Below are positions 47,903 to 58,203 of a stretch of 64,000 nucleotides of DNA, piece by piece. The notes beneath the pieces were generated by a model. The model ran no database searches. It was given only the letters and a program-made list of their open reading frames with translations, and had not been told where the DNA came from. The stretch comes from Agathobacter sp. (GTDB lineage: Bacteria > Bacillota > Clostridia > Lachnospirales > Lachnospiraceae): the NCBI GenBank assembly GCA_017409825.1, contig JAFQRZ010000016.1, positions 1 to 64,000 of the forward strand, in the 5' to 3' direction. Position numbers and translations under genes: made by a program. The first letter of the stretch is position 1. Every line of letters begins with the position of its first letter.

Positions 47903-50900
47903 ATGAAAAACGAATTACATAAGCTTGGAATCGACATCGGTTCCACTACTGTAAAAATTGCGATTTTAGACAAAGATGATCATTTGCTTTTTTCTGATTA
48001 TGAGCGACACTTCGCAAATATCCGTGAGACATTACACACTCTGATTCAAAAAGCATTAAACGAATTAAAGGACTGTGCTATCGCTCCAGTGATTACTGGG
48101 TCCGGCGGTCTTACCCTTGCCAACCACATTGAAGTACCATTTGTACAAGAAGTAATTGCCGTATCTACCGCTCTACAGCACTTCGTTCCACAAACTGATG
48201 TCGCTATCGAATTAGGTGGCGAAGATGCCAAAATTATCTATTTTGAAGGTGGCAACGTAGAACAACGAATGAATGGTATCTGTGCCGGCGGTACAGGCTC
48301 TTTCATCGACCAGATGGCATCCCTCATACAAACCGATGCCACTGGTCTAAACGAATACGCCAAGAATTTCAAAGCACTCTATCCGATTGCAGCCCGCTGT
48401 GGTGTATTTGCAAAAACCGATATTCAGCCACTTATCAATGAAGGTGCAACCCGTGAGGACTTGTCTGCTTCCATTTTCCAGGCTGTGGTAAATCAGACCA
48501 TTTCCGGCCTTGCCTGTGGAAAACCAATTCGTGGACATGTTGCTTTTCTTGGCGGCCCCCTTCACTTCTTATCCCAGCTTCGTTCTGCTTTTGTGCGTAC
48601 GCTAAACTTGGATGATGAACATGCGATTATGCCAGAAAATTCTCACCTTTTTGCAGCTATGGGCTCTGCTTTAAACTACAAAGAGGATTCTGTCACTACA
48701 TTGGCGGAATTAGAAAAGAAACTTTCGCAGGAAATTCACATGGAATTTGAAGTCGCACGAATGGAGCCTCTTTTTAAATCCGAAGATGACTATAAAAAAT
48801 TCCAGACTCGCCATGCCAGCAAATCTGTTAAAACTGCAGATTTAGCCAGCTATAAGGGTGATTGTTATCTTGGTATTGATGCTGGTTCCACAACTACAAA
48901 AATTGCCCTGGTCGCAGAGGATGGTTCCCTGCTCTATTCTTTCTATAGCAGCAACAATGGCAATCTGCTTGGCACTACTATGCAAGCCATCATTGATTTA
49001 TTTAATAAATTGCCAAAGGATGCACATATCGTTCATTCCTGCTCCACCGGTTATGGTGAAGCTTTGTTAAAAGCCGCACTTATGCTAGATGACGGTGAGG
49101 TAGAAACAGTGGCACATTACTATGCGGCTGCTTTCTTTGATCCTAAGGTAGACTGTATCCTGGATATCGGCGGTCAGGATATGAAATGCATCAAAATCAA
49201 GAACCAGACCGTAGACTCCGTTCAGCTCAACGAAGCCTGCTCTTCTGGCTGTGGCTCCTTTATCGAAACCTTTGCAAAATCCTTAAATTTCTCAGTTGCA
49301 GATTTTGCCAAAGAAGCACTTTTTGCCAAGAATCCAATCGACCTTGGAACAAGATGTACCGTGTTCATGAATTCCAAAGTAAAGCAGGCACAAAAGGAAG
49401 GAGCCTCTGTTGCAGATATTTCCGCAGGACTTGCTTACTCAGTCATCAAAAATGCTTTATTCAAGGTTATCAAGCTCTCCGATGCAAAAGACTTAGGGGA
49501 AAATATCGTTGTACAAGGTGGAACCTTCTATAACGATGCTGTACTTCGAAGCCTCGAAACCATCGCAGGAGTCAAAGTAACCCGTCCTGATATCGCAGGT
49601 ATCATGGGTGCTTTCGGTGCAGCCCTTATCGCTCGTGAACGCCATGAAGCAGGTTATAAGACTACTATGCTTCCTATCGAGCAAATCAAAGAACTCACCT
49701 ATACCACCAAACTGACCCGTTGCAAGGGCTGTACGAACCACTGTATGCTGACTATCAACAAATTCTCTGATAATCGTCAGTACATCACTGGCAACCGTTG
49801 TGAACGTGGGCTTGGAAAAGAACGTAAAAATGCAGATATTCCAAATCTGTTTGAATACAAATTAAAACGTATTTTTGACTACGAACCATTAAATCCGAAG
49901 GAAGCACCTCGTGGAATCGTAGGAATTCCTCGTGTCTTAAATATGTACGAAAATTATCCATTCTGGGCAACATTCTTCAAACACTTAGGCTACTCGGTGG
50001 TACTTTCGCCACTCTCTAGTCGTAAGATTTATGAAATGGGCATTGAAACCATCCCTAGTGAATCTGAATGTTATCCAGCAAAGCTGGCTCACGGACATAT
50101 TGCATGGCTGATTCATCAGAACGTAGACTTTATTTTCTACCCAGCCATTCCTTATGAACGCAACGAGTTTCCAGATGCAAACAACCATTACAACTGTCCA
50201 ATCGTTACTTCTTATTCGGAAAATATCAAAAATAATGTGGATGAAATCACTTCCAGACAGATGAAATTTTTAAATCCATTCATGGCATTTACGAGCGAAG
50301 ATACCTTGTCACAACAGCTTGTTGCCTGTTTTGGAACAGAATTTGGTATTCCAGAATCAGAAATCCGCAATGCTGTAAGTGAAGGCTGGAAAGAACTTGC
50401 TATGGTACGCATGGAAATGCGTGAAAAAGGAGAAGAAGTCCTTCGTTACATGGAAGAACACAACTGTCGTGGAATCGTGCTTGCTGGTCGTCCATACCAC
50501 GTAGACCCAGAAATCAATCATGGTATTCCAGAATTGATTACCTCGTATGGCATCTGTGTATTGACCGAAGATTCGGTTTCTCACCTTGGAAATCTGGAAC
50601 GCCCACTTGTCGTTATGGATCAATGGATGTACCACTCCCGTCTTTACAGTGCAGCAAACTATGTAAAGACACGTGATGACTTGGATATGATTCAGCTAAA
50701 CTCCTTTGGCTGTGGTCTGGATGCTGTAACCACGGATCAGGTAGCAGATATCCTCACCGGTTCCGATAAGATTTATACCTGTTTAAAAATTGACGAGGTA
50801 AACAACCTCGGAGCAGCTCGTATCCGTATTCGTTCTCTCCTTTCCGCCATCCGTGTGAAAGAGAAACAGCAGAAAAAACGCGACATCAAACCTGCAAACT

Positions 50901-52147
50901 ATGAACGTGTGATTTATACCGAAGAAATGCAGGCAGAGGATTACACCATTATCTGTCCGCAGATGTCGCCAATTCATTTTGATTTACTTTTACCAGCATT
51001 CCGTAAGTGTGGATTAAACATTGTTATTCCCGAAGTAGATAACAAGCAGTGCATCGATACTGGTCTTCGCTATGTAAATAACGATGCCTGCTATCCATCT
51101 CTGATTGTCATCGGGCAAATTATGAGTGCCGTGCTTTCTGGAGAATATGACTTAAACAAGACCGCTATCATCATTACCCAGACGGGTGGTGGCTGCCGTG
51201 CCTCGAACTACATCGGCTTTATCCGCCGTTCCTTGGAAAAATGCGGACTTGGTCACATCCCAGTCATCTCGTTAAACATGGTAGGCTTGGAGAAAAATCC
51301 TGGATTTAAATTTACACCACAACTGATTCAACGTGGATTATATGCATTGGAATTTGGTGATTTATTCTTAAGATGTCTTTATCGTATGAGACCTTATGAA
51401 GTAACTCCTGGTTCAGCAAATGCGTTGCATGAACAGTGGAAACAAAAATGTATTGATTTCCTGACGCAGGATAAAAAATTCTTATCCCATGGTCAATATC
51501 GCAAGATGTGCCGTGAAATCGTACACGACTTTGACAATTTACCAATTACCGATGAGAAAAAACCTCGTGTCGGTGTCGTAGGTGAAATTCTCGTAAAATT
51601 CCACCCAGTAGCGAATAATTATCTGGTAGATTTATTAGAAGCGGAAGGTGCCGAAGCCGTCGTACCTGACTTGACTGACTTCATCCTTTACTGTTGCTAC
51701 AATACGAACTTCAAGGCGGATTATCTAGGTGACAGTGACAAAACCAGAAAAATCAACAACCTGATGATTCAGTTCTTCGAATGGATGCGTAAGGATGCTC
51801 GCAAAGCATTGGTAAAGAGTAAACACTTCGAACCAACTGCATACATCTGGGACCTTGCAGACAAAGCCAGCGAAATCGTTTCCATTGGTAACCAGACTGG
51901 TGAAGGCTGGTTCCTAACTGGCGAAATGCTCGAGCTTATCGAACAGGGGGCACCAAACATCGTATGTACGCAACCATTCGCCTGCTTACCAAATCACATC
52001 GTAGGAAAAGGCGTTATCAAGGAACTGCGTCGCAAGCATCCAGAAGCAAATATCGTAGCCATCGACTACGACCCAGGCGCCTCTGAGGTAAACCAGTTAA
52101 ATCGAATTAAGCTGATGTTATCAACGGCACAAAGGAACTTGAAATAA
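47903..52147 (+). CDS. Double BadF/HgdC ATPase fused to a HgdB-like [4Fe-4S] dehydratase module
   Basis: 1414 aa. Two tandem ASKHA ATPase modules: [12 protein letters not shown] from residue 9 and [12 protein letters not shown] from 324. Module 1 has Cys127 and Cys166, the spacing of cluster-ligating cysteines in 2-hydroxyglutaryl-CoA dehydratase activators; module 2 has Cys446/450 and Cys485. A CxxCxxxC motif with a further Cys (607, 610, 614, 633) follows, then DUF2229 and HgdB/HgdC-like sequence to the end. Such proteins use ATP to push low-potential electrons onto a cluster. The usual separate activator and dehydratase are here one chain. The real substrate is unknown; no CoA-transferase neighbours. 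GGAGG precedes the ATG. Confidence 0.85.
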   Translation: MKNELHKLGIDIGSTTVKIAILDKDDHLLFSDYERHFANIRETLHTLIQKALNELKDCAIAPVITGSGGLTLANHIEVPFVQEVIAVSTALQHFVPQTDVAIELGGEDAKIIYFEGGNVEQRMNGICAGGTGSFIDQMASLIQTDATGLNEYAKNFKALYPIAARCGVFAKTDIQPLINEGATREDLSASIFQAVVNQTISGLACGKPIRGHVAFLGGPLHFLSQLRSAFVRTLNLDDEHAIMPENSHLFAAMGSALNYKEDSVTTLAELEKKLSQEIHMEFEVARMEPLFKSEDDYKKFQTRHASKSVKTADLASYKGDCYLGIDAGSTTTKIALVAEDGSLLYSFYSSNNGNLLGTTMQAIIDLFNKLPKDAHIVHSCSTGYGEALLKAALMLDDGEVETVAHYYAAAFFDPKVDCILDIGGQDMKCIKIKNQTVDSVQLNEACSSGCGSFIETFAKSLNFSVADFAKEALFAKNPIDLGTRCTVFMNSKVKQAQKEGASVADISAGLAYSVIKNALFKVIKLSDAKDLGENIVVQGGTFYNDAVLRSLETIAGVKVTRPDIAGIMGAFGAALIARERHEAGYKTTMLPIEQIKELTYTTKLTRCKGCTNHCMLTINKFSDNRQYITGNRCERGLGKERKNADIPNLFEYKLKRIFDYEPLNPKEAPRGIVGIPRVLNMYENYPFWATFFKHLGYSVVLSPLSSRKIYEMGIETIPSESECYPAKLAHGHIAWLIHQNVDFIFYPAIPYERNEFPDANNHYNCPIVTSYSENIKNNVDEITSRQMKFLNPFMAFTSEDTLSQQLVACFGTEFGIPESEIRNAVSEGWKELAMVRMEMREKGEEVLRYMEEHNCRGIVLAGRPYHVDPEINHGIPELITSYGICVLTEDSVSHLGNLERPLVVMDQWMYHSRLYSAANYVKTRDDLDMIQLNSFGCGLDAVTTDQVADILTGSDKIYTCLKIDEVNNLGAARIRIRSLLSAIRVKEKQQKKRDIKPANYERVIYTEEMQAEDYTIICPQMSPIHFDLLLPAFRKCGLNIVIPEVDNKQCIDTGLRYVNNDACYPSLIVIGQIMSAVLSGEYDLNKTAIIITQTGGGCRASNYIGFIRRSLEKCGLGHIPVISLNMVGLEKNPGFKFTPQLIQRGLYALEFGDLFLRCLYRMRPYEVTPGSANALHEQWKQKCIDFLTQDKKFLSHGQYRKMCREIVHDFDNLPITDEKKPRVGVVGEILVKFHPVANNYLVDLLEAEGAEAVVPDLTDFILYCCYNTNFKADYLGDSDKTRKINNLMIQFFEWMRKDARKALVKSKHFEPTAYIWDLADKASEIVSIGNQTGEGWFLTGEMLELIEQGAPNIVCTQPFACLPNHIVGKGVIKELRRKHPEANIVAIDYDPGASEVNQLNRIKLMLSTAQRNLK

Positions 52148-52198
52148 AGCCTATTCCATACTATAATAAATGCATACAGATGACTTGGAGGACAAGCT

Positions 52199-52552
52199 AT
52201 GCACGCGTTTATCGAAAACATGGATTTGGTTTTAACCTATATCGTTGAAATATGTACAATTCTTTTGGAATTGTTCGGCATTGCGGTTTTGGTATACACC
52301 GCAATCAAAAGTTTCATTCAATGGATTAAGAAAGACCATCGTCATCTTCGCCTGAATTTAGCAGAAGGCATTGCTCTTTCCCTGGAATTTAAGATGGGCA
52401 GCGAGGTACTTCGTACGGTAGTTGTTCGTGACTGGGAAGAACTCGGAATCCTAGGAGCCGTAATTTTACTGCGAGGACTTTTAACCTTCCTGATTCATTG
52501 GGAAATTAAGAATGAAGAAAAAACGATTGAAAAGAAAAATCCAGAAACCTAA
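52199..52552 (+). CDS. DUF1622 family membrane protein
   Basis: 117 aa. Two transmembrane segments (about residues 12-38 and 80-100) around a conserved LRLNLAEGIALSLEFKMGSEVLRTVV core typical of DUF1622. Role unknown. Lies 51 nt after the activase fusion, probably cotranscribed, with GGAGG before the ATG. Its last codons and stop lie inside the terminator hairpin. Confidence 0.8.
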   Translation: MHAFIENMDLVLTYIVEICTILLELFGIAVLVYTAIKSFIQWIKKDHRHLRLNLAEGIALSLEFKMGSEVLRTVVVRDWEELGILGAVILLRGLLTFLIHWEIKNEEKTIEKKNPET

Positions 52553-52573
52553 ATGGTTTCTGGATTTTTTTCT
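52538..52573 (+). terminator. Terminator overlapping the DUF1622 stop codon
   Basis: A roughly 12 bp stem (AATCCAGAAACC / GGTTTCTGGATT) whose loop contains the TAA stop, followed by a run of Ts. Could also serve the minus-strand transporter gene ending at 52573. Confidence 0.85.
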
Positions 52574-54336
52574 TATTGATTCAAATTTTTTAATGAAAAA
52601 CGTGTTCTAAATTCCCGATATCTTCTCTGGAATTCTTCGTTATTCACATATTTTACATTTTTCAGATATTCATGTGGTTCATACGTACCTTTTTCAGCTT
52701 CAATTACTGCAATCGCTATATTAGAACAATGATCTGCTACTCTTTCATAGCTGGTAAGCAAATCACTAAAGGCAAAGCCTAGCTTAATCGTACATTCCTC
52801 TGCCTGTAATCTGGCGATATGATTCTTTTTCATTTCATATACTAATTTATCGATTGTCTGTTCCAAAGGTTCTACCAACACAGCCAAATCTACATTGTTC
52901 GTTTCAAATACTTCCGATGTCAAATCCAAAAGTTCAAACAAAGCTTCATTCAGCAACTCAATTTCCTTATTTGCTTCTTCTGAGAAAGATTGTTTCTTTT
53001 CGTAAAGTTCTTTGGATACCTCCATCACATTAATCGCATGGTCTCCGATTCGTTCGAAGTCATCTATCGTATGCAAGATACGTGTTACACTCTTAGAATC
53101 TCCATCTGAAATACCAATCTTGGTCAGTTTCATCATGTGGGTACCCAGCATATCTTCATACTGATCCAGTTTATGTTCCATTTTATGTATTTTCTCAGCA
53201 CCTTCTTCTGTATAATCATTCAGCATACGTGCTGCTTTTTTGAAGGCATTCCGAGATAAATCACACATTCCCACAACCACCTCTGTGGAATCCTTAATCG
53301 CCAAAGCTGGCATTGCAAACAAACGTTCATCCAATACGAAATCTGGTTCTTTTTCATCATCCACATCGGGAATAATCTTATTTGCAATCATCTCTAACTG
53401 CTTGGTAAATGGAAGTAAAATCAACGTCGTAAATATATTGAAGATACTATGCATTACCGCAATCATAAATGGAGTAATTGACATTTTCAAAACTGCGATA
53501 TCAAATAAATAACTTGCAATACAGTATGGAATCAAGCAAATAGTTGTTCCTATAATATTAAACGACAAGTGCACCACAGCTACCTTTTTCGCATTACGGT
53601 TTACTCCAATACTAGACAATACCGCCGTTACACAAGTACCAATATTCTGTCCCATGATAATCGGAAGTGCCATACCATAGGTCACTCCTCCTGTCATGGA
53701 AAATGCCTGTAAGATAGCAACCGATGCTGCAGAGCTTTGAATGATTCCTGTAAAAGCAGCACCTACCAACACTGCAAGAATCGGATTTTCGAAAGCCATT
53801 AAAAGATTCGCAAATTCTGGCATTTTAGATAATGGCTCCATCGCATCGGACATGAAAGTCATACCAGACATCAGCACCGCAAATCCTACCAAAACATTCC
53901 CAAGGCTCTGGTGTTTCTGTTTCTTTCCAGCCATCATTAAGATAACACCAATCAATGCAAAAATCGGTGCAAAGTTCGCTGGCTTCAGCAGATTCACCCA
54001 AACAATATCACTGTCAATTCCTGCCAAACTCAAAATCCATGCCGTAAGTGTGGTGCCGATATTGGACCCCATCAGTACGCCAATCGTCTGTCCAAACTCC
54101 AGCATACCTGAGTTTACCAGACCTACCAGCATTACGGTAACCGCTGACGAAGATTGTACCGCAATCGTCATTACTGCACCAAAAAGTAATGCAAAAAACT
54201 TATTCTGGGTAATCTTACCTAGATACTTTTCAATTTTGCCATCTGAGCTTTTTTCTAAACCGTCGGACATAACCTTCATTCCGTATAAGAAAAAAGCTAG
54301 CCCTCCAACCAATTTAATGAGAGAATAGATATCCAT
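52573..54336 (-). CDS. Na/Pi cotransporter family protein with PhoU-like domain
   Basis: 587 aa. Membrane domain of two inverted Na/Pi-II repeats with signature AVQSSSAVTVMLVGLVNSG (near residue 60) and GIIQSSAASVAILQAF (near 195). The C-terminal third (about 360-570) is a PhoU-like four-helix repeat (RILHTIDDFERIGDHAINVM; SYERVADHCSNIAIAVIE). Imports phosphate with Na+, with the PhoU-like tail likely controlling it. Expressed from its own promoter through a leader carrying a small hairpin. Confidence 0.92.
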   Translation of the reverse strand: MDIYSLIKLVGGLAFFLYGMKVMSDGLEKSSDGKIEKYLGKITQNKFFALLFGAVMTIAVQSSSAVTVMLVGLVNSGMLEFGQTIGVLMGSNIGTTLTAWILSLAGIDSDIVWVNLLKPANFAPIFALIGVILMMAGKKQKHQSLGNVLVGFAVLMSGMTFMSDAMEPLSKMPEFANLLMAFENPILAVLVGAAFTGIIQSSAASVAILQAFSMTGGVTYGMALPIIMGQNIGTCVTAVLSSIGVNRNAKKVAVVHLSFNIIGTTICLIPYCIASYLFDIAVLKMSITPFMIAVMHSIFNIFTTLILLPFTKQLEMIANKIIPDVDDEKEPDFVLDERLFAMPALAIKDSTEVVVGMCDLSRNAFKKAARMLNDYTEEGAEKIHKMEHKLDQYEDMLGTHMMKLTKIGISDGDSKSVTRILHTIDDFERIGDHAINVMEVSKELYEKKQSFSEEANKEIELLNEALFELLDLTSEVFETNNVDLAVLVEPLEQTIDKLVYEMKKNHIARLQAEECTIKLGFAFSDLLTSYERVADHCSNIAIAVIEAEKGTYEPHEYLKNVKYVNNEEFQRRYREFRTRFSLKNLNQ

Positions 54337-54368
54337 CCGGTCATTTTCCTCCTAAATATATGCCCTTA

Positions 54369-54425
54369 ACCTATATGCTTACTAAAAAATGGGGACTCTC
54401 AATTTGACAGCCCCCACCTATATGC
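54369..54425 (-). repeat. Terminator-like hairpin between 10 bp direct repeats in the transporter leader
   Basis: ACCTATATGC occurs at 54369-54378 and 54416-54425. Between them, on the minus-strand RNA, UGGGGGCU and AGUCCCCA pair over 8 bp (one G-U) and are followed by AUUUUUU. It lies between the predicted promoter and the start of the Na/Pi transporter gene, so it could be an attenuator, or a tiny insertion with duplicated flanks. Confidence 0.65.
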
Positions 54426-54454
54426 ATTATAACCGCTTCTTCCAAATTTTTCAA
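54426..54454 (-). promoter_or_regulatory. Predicted sigma-A promoter of the Na/Pi transporter
   Basis: TTGAAA, 17 nt, TATAAT on the minus strand, placing transcription start at about 54418, right at the hairpin. Confidence 0.7.
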
Positions 54455-54459
54455 GAAGA

Positions 54460-54487
54460 AAACATCCAACGTTGCCGTTGGATGTTT
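54460..54487 (-). terminator. Terminator of the DHHW/MBOAT operon
   Basis: A perfect 12 bp stem (AAACATCCAACG / CGTTGGATGTTT) with a 4 nt loop and a T-rich 3' side on the minus strand, 2 nt after the DHHW gene stop. Confidence 0.87.
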
Positions 54488-54489
54488 TT

Positions 54490-55587
54490 CTATTTAAATG
54501 CAGTTTTATTATTAATAACACTCGAACTGTGAATAAAAAGTACATCCTGTGTATCAAATGTTACATATTTTTCTATCATTCGCTCGTTTAAATAACGTGC
54601 ATCTAATATAGTTATTTTTGCATATCCTTCCACCAAAAGCGGTGCCAGACTGCTACCAAAAGAATCACGGAAAATGACAAGTTCCTTATTACTAGTAGCA
54701 TTTGGATTCTCAATCGTAATAACTGCTAATGAGCCAGATAAGAACATTTCATACGGATCTCTTCCATTTGCTTTATCCATATTGTACATCGGTATTTTTT
54801 GTCCATTTTCGTGGTTTGTGATAATACAGTTTTCAAACAAATTATTATCCAGATATGAAATTTTATCTGGTTCCATCTGCAATCCAAGCTGTCCATAATA
54901 CACACCATAGAAAGGGGTATCAAGTGTAACTTTCTCATATTCAGAAGACAATGGTGTACCCATGGCAGTTCCCAAAGCAACTGCTATATCCAAAATATTC
55001 TCTTGTTTCCAATGGGTATCCGTGTAATAAAAATCCTCTACCGAAAGCAAGTCGTATATATCAATGTAAGTCATATTGGAAAGCCCGTTGTTCATATATG
55101 TTTCCATATCATCAAACATATATGTCGGATATCCATTTCCCTCTGCTAAAAAGCAATTCTTATCTGGAATAATGGAATAATATACATTCGCATCTGTTCC
55201 ATCAATATAACTTTTGTAAATACTTTGGAATTTCTTAATCGCATTGTCCATAGCCTTATCCGACAAAGGATAATCCAGCTTACTTACATATCCATCCGCT
55301 ATATACACATCATTATTATCCGTCTGACCAAACACATACAAATGCATTATGGCCTTGATGCTACGAAATGCATCTCGAAGTGGGAACTGATCCAATGTAT
55401 ATTCCTCAAATTCGGCCATAAATTTTCCATTAAAAATAGTTTCTGCATTTAAAGTCGGAAACTGGTCCAATGGTCTACGTTCTGTGGCAGAAAATTCGTC
55501 TGCCGGTTTCAACCATGCAAAGAAAGTCAAACCAAAGAACAATATTGCAAATGCAATTACATATAGTTTATTTCTCTTTTTCTCCAT
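54490..55587 (-). CDS. DHHW family SGNH-like acetyl-transfer accessory protein
   Basis: 365 aa. One N-terminal transmembrane anchor, the FSATERRPLDQFPTLN segment, then an extracytoplasmic domain with the family motif as DTHW (FYYTDTHWKQEN, near residue 195) and a putative serine in FRDSFGSSLAPLL (near 307). DHHW proteins resemble AlgX/AlgJ/DltD-type partners of MBOAT acyltransferases. Last gene of the operon, 10 nt after the MBOAT gene. Likely completes transfer of an acetyl or acyl group to a surface polymer; the acceptor is unknown. Confidence 0.85.
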   Translation of the reverse strand: MEKKRNKLYVIAFAILFFGLTFFAWLKPADEFSATERRPLDQFPTLNAETIFNGKFMAEFEEYTLDQFPLRDAFRSIKAIMHLYVFGQTDNNDVYIADGYVSKLDYPLSDKAMDNAIKKFQSIYKSYIDGTDANVYYSIIPDKNCFLAEGNGYPTYMFDDMETYMNNGLSNMTYIDIYDLLSVEDFYYTDTHWKQENILDIAVALGTAMGTPLSSEYEKVTLDTPFYGVYYGQLGLQMEPDKISYLDNNLFENCIITNHENGQKIPMYNMDKANGRDPYEMFLSGSLAVITIENPNATSNKELVIFRDSFGSSLAPLLVEGYAKITILDARYLNERMIEKYVTFDTQDVLFIHSSSVINNKTAFK

Positions 55588-55597
55588 TTCCTACCTC

Positions 55598-56998
55598 CTA
55601 AAATCTAAAGTATAAAAATGGATTGAACGATCCATCTACCAAATATGCGGTAACTACAAGTAACAAAACGCCCATTACGACTGGCTCAACTACTCTTACA
55701 ATCACATTTCCCACCTTGTGTTCCCTAATTTTTTCTATCAAAAGCTTAGGAAGTGGTGTAGCACCAATCATAGCGAAAACAAACACAATGGCATAGCTCT
55801 TTAAATAATATGCCGTAATTCCTGTTACAAACGGAATGTCAGTCATACCAAACATTGCTCCAATATGCTGTGATGCAGCACTCATGTTTGCCGCATCAAA
55901 AATAATAAAACTGATAATTCCCAAAAGCAAAACATATACATGTCCAAATACTTTATACTTTTCCAGCCATTTTAATAAAAAGCTCTTTTCTATCATAAGC
56001 AGGATTCCAAAATATAGACCCCATACGATAAAGTTCCACTCTGCACCATGCCAGAAACCAGTCAACATCCATACCACAAAGATATTAAACATCAAACGGC
56101 TTGTCGAACATCTACTACCACCTAATGGGATATAGACATAATCTCTAAACCAAGTTCCCAATGACATATGCCATCTACGCCAAAATTCAGTTACACTCTT
56201 TGAAATGAATGGATAATTGAAGTTTTCGATAAACTGAAAACCTAACATACTTCCCAAACCGATAGCCATATCACTATAACCTGAGAAGTCAAAATAAATT
56301 TGAAGCGATACCGCAATCGCATAAGTCCAGAAAAAAACCACCGACTTTTCATCCGTTGCTTTAAATGCAGCACAGTATTCCCCTAGAATATTTGCAATCA
56401 AAATCTTTTTCCCTAGACCGAAACAAAATCTACGAATACCATAAGCAATTCGCTCAAAAGTAATACTACGTCCTATCAATTGGTGCTCTACATCAGAATA
56501 ACGCACGATTGGTCCAGCAATCAGTTGTGGAAACATCGTAATATAGGTTGCCAATATCACAAAATTCTTTTGTGCAACAACCTTTCCCCAGTACACATCA
56601 ATGATGTAGCTTACCAGCTGGAAGGTATAAAAACTAATTCCGATTGGAAGTACTACATTAAGAAGCGGTAGTGAAAGACCGGTTGCTACATTAAAATTGG
56701 TAATAAAGAAATTGGTATATTTGAAATATCCCAAAAATCCAAAGCTAATGACTACCGAAATTATCATACACACCTTTGACCAATTCGTACCTCTAAATTT
56801 TTCAATAAGAATGCCAAATACATAACCTAATCCGATGGATGCCATCATCAAAAATACATAGGAAGGTTCCCCCCACCCATAAAAAACAAGGCTTGCTAAA
56901 AGCAAGACCATGTTTTTGGCTGGTTTAGGAACCAAATAATATGCAATTAGTACCACCGGTAAAAAATAGTATAAAAACGGTATACTAGAAAATAACAT
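55598..56998 (-). CDS. MBOAT family O-acyltransferase (AlgI/DltB-like)
   Basis: 466 aa, polytopic with about 11 membrane segments. The MBOAT core WRRWHMSLGTWFRDYVYIPL and the catalytic histidine in TGFWHGAEWNF (near residue 318) are intact. Moves an acyl group, most often acetyl, from the cytoplasm to a surface glycan. Starts 17 nt after the second DUF4358-like gene and is followed by the DHHW partner. Homologues occur with alginate, peptidoglycan and teichoic acid; which applies here is open. Confidence 0.93.
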   Translation of the reverse strand: MLFSSIPFLYYFLPVVLIAYYLVPKPAKNMVLLLASLVFYGWGEPSYVFLMMASIGLGYVFGILIEKFRGTNWSKVCMIISVVISFGFLGYFKYTNFFITNFNVATGLSLPLLNVVLPIGISFYTFQLVSYIIDVYWGKVVAQKNFVILATYITMFPQLIAGPIVRYSDVEHQLIGRSITFERIAYGIRRFCFGLGKKILIANILGEYCAAFKATDEKSVVFFWTYAIAVSLQIYFDFSGYSDMAIGLGSMLGFQFIENFNYPFISKSVTEFWRRWHMSLGTWFRDYVYIPLGGSRCSTSRLMFNIFVVWMLTGFWHGAEWNFIVWGLYFGILLMIEKSFLLKWLEKYKVFGHVYVLLLGIISFIIFDAANMSAASQHIGAMFGMTDIPFVTGITAYYLKSYAIVFVFAMIGATPLPKLLIEKIREHKVGNVIVRVVEPVVMGVLLLVVTAYLVDGSFNPFLYFRF

Positions 56999-57015
56999 TG
57001 AACAATCCTTCTAAA

Positions 57016-57621
57016 TTATTCAGCTAGAGCTTCTTCTACAGAAACTACTGCTGCATCGCCATAAACTGTTGTAAGAGCTGCTTTGAATGCATCGATAACC
57101 TGACCATTACCAAATGCAGATACTACATAATCACCATCTACTGTTACAACGATAAGTTTTTCTGGGAAACCACACATCCATCTGTTGCCAAGTGTAGCAT
57201 CTTTGATACCAGCAACTACTTTTTCAACATTTGCAGAATCAGCAACATGGTAAGCTGCTGCAGAGAAGTTATTTGCCATCATCATATTCATCATATTTGC
57301 AGCATCATCTGTCATATCAATTGCTTCCATTGGAATACAGAAAGATACTGATAATGCATCTTTTGCACCTTCTAAAGAAGTGTCGCATTTACCTGGTGCA
57401 TCCATTACAACAAGTTCAAAGTTTTCAATGTTACCACCACCAACTGCAAATTTAAGGTCATCTGATGCAGACTCATTGTATTCTGTCCATGCATTTGTAA
57501 GTAATTCTGTTGCGTCTTTGATTTCTGTTGAACCGCCGTTGTCTGGTTTTCCTGAATTACCACATGCTACGCATATAAATGTCATTGCAATAGCAAGTAA
57601 AAGTACTGTTATTTTTTTCAT
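57016..57621 (-). CDS. DUF4358-type lipoprotein (copy B)
   Basis: 201 aa. Signal peptide with a likely lipidation cysteine in FICVACGN (near residue 20). The core runs from DATELLTNAWTEYNE to the GNGQVIDAFKAAL block, with the conserved motif LGNRWMCGFPEKLIVVTVDGDYVVSAFG. Clearly paralogous to the lipoprotein at 58755-59378: shared DATE-L-T-W, DDAA, LGN-W, PEK and VISVxG positions. I assign DUF4358 from memory of the family in MBOAT/DHHW loci. Lies between the anti-sigma and MBOAT genes. Function unknown. Confidence 0.7.
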   Translation of the reverse strand: MKKITVLLLAIAMTFICVACGNSGKPDNGGSTEIKDATELLTNAWTEYNESASDDLKFAVGGGNIENFELVVMDAPGKCDTSLEGAKDALSVSFCIPMEAIDMTDDAANMMNMMMANNFSAAAYHVADSANVEKVVAGIKDATLGNRWMCGFPEKLIVVTVDGDYVVSAFGNGQVIDAFKAALTTVYGDAAVVSVEEALAE

Positions 57622-57641
57622 TGTTAAAATCTCCTTTTGCT

Positions 57642-58199
57642 TTATTTTTTTGCTTTTAGTCTTAATTTCCAGCTCGATTCATTCTTTTCTATCTCGTACT
57701 GGTACTGGGCATCCTCTGTTGTAATCGTGCAAGTTGCAATAGTATTACTATCACCATTTACTCGCCATAATATAACAGTTGGTTCCATAATATCCAGTTC
57801 TTGGATTTCTTTTTCCTGATCTTCACTGACTCCTTGTGAACGAATACTTCCCTCGGACACCTCAACATGAGCTCTGTCTCTTATATTGATTTCCATAGGA
57901 ACTTCGTTTGGAGCACCTTCATTTCTCTTCTCCGAAATAGCAAAAGGAATATCATTATTCTCAATACTCACATTCATATAAGAAATTAGCACACCATTGA
58001 CTTTGACAATGGTACTGTTTTGATATGCTAGATTGCTCGCAAGCAGAACCCCTGCAAAACATGCAGCCATGACAAGTACCTGTCTTCTTTGTTTTGTGCG
58101 TTTTCTATTTTCCTGTTGTATGGATGACCATGTGCGATTTTTCAGTTCCTCTGGAGCTTTTTGACTAATATACTCTAATCTTTCTTTTTCCTGAAACAT
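57642..58199 (-). CDS. Membrane-anchored anti-sigma factor candidate
   Basis: 185 aa. Cytoplasmic N-terminus of about 40 charged residues, one transmembrane helix (RRQVLVMAACFAGVLLASNL, about 38-57), and an extracytoplasmic domain of about 125 residues. The classic HxxxCxxC zinc motif of ZAS anti-sigma factors is absent. The SD lies in the last codons and stop of the sigma gene, indicating translational coupling. Topology and position fit an anti-sigma factor of the ECF protein, but similarity itself is weak. Confidence 0.65.
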   Translation of the reverse strand: MFQEKERLEYISQKAPEELKNRTWSSIQQENRKRTKQRRQVLVMAACFAGVLLASNLAYQNSTIVKVNGVLISYMNVSIENNDIPFAISEKRNEGAPNEVPMEINIRDRAHVEVSEGSIRSQGVSEDQEKEIQELDIMEPTVILWRVNGDSNTIATCTITTEDAQYQYEIEKNESSWKLRLKAKK

Positions 58200-58203
58200 C
58201 TCG

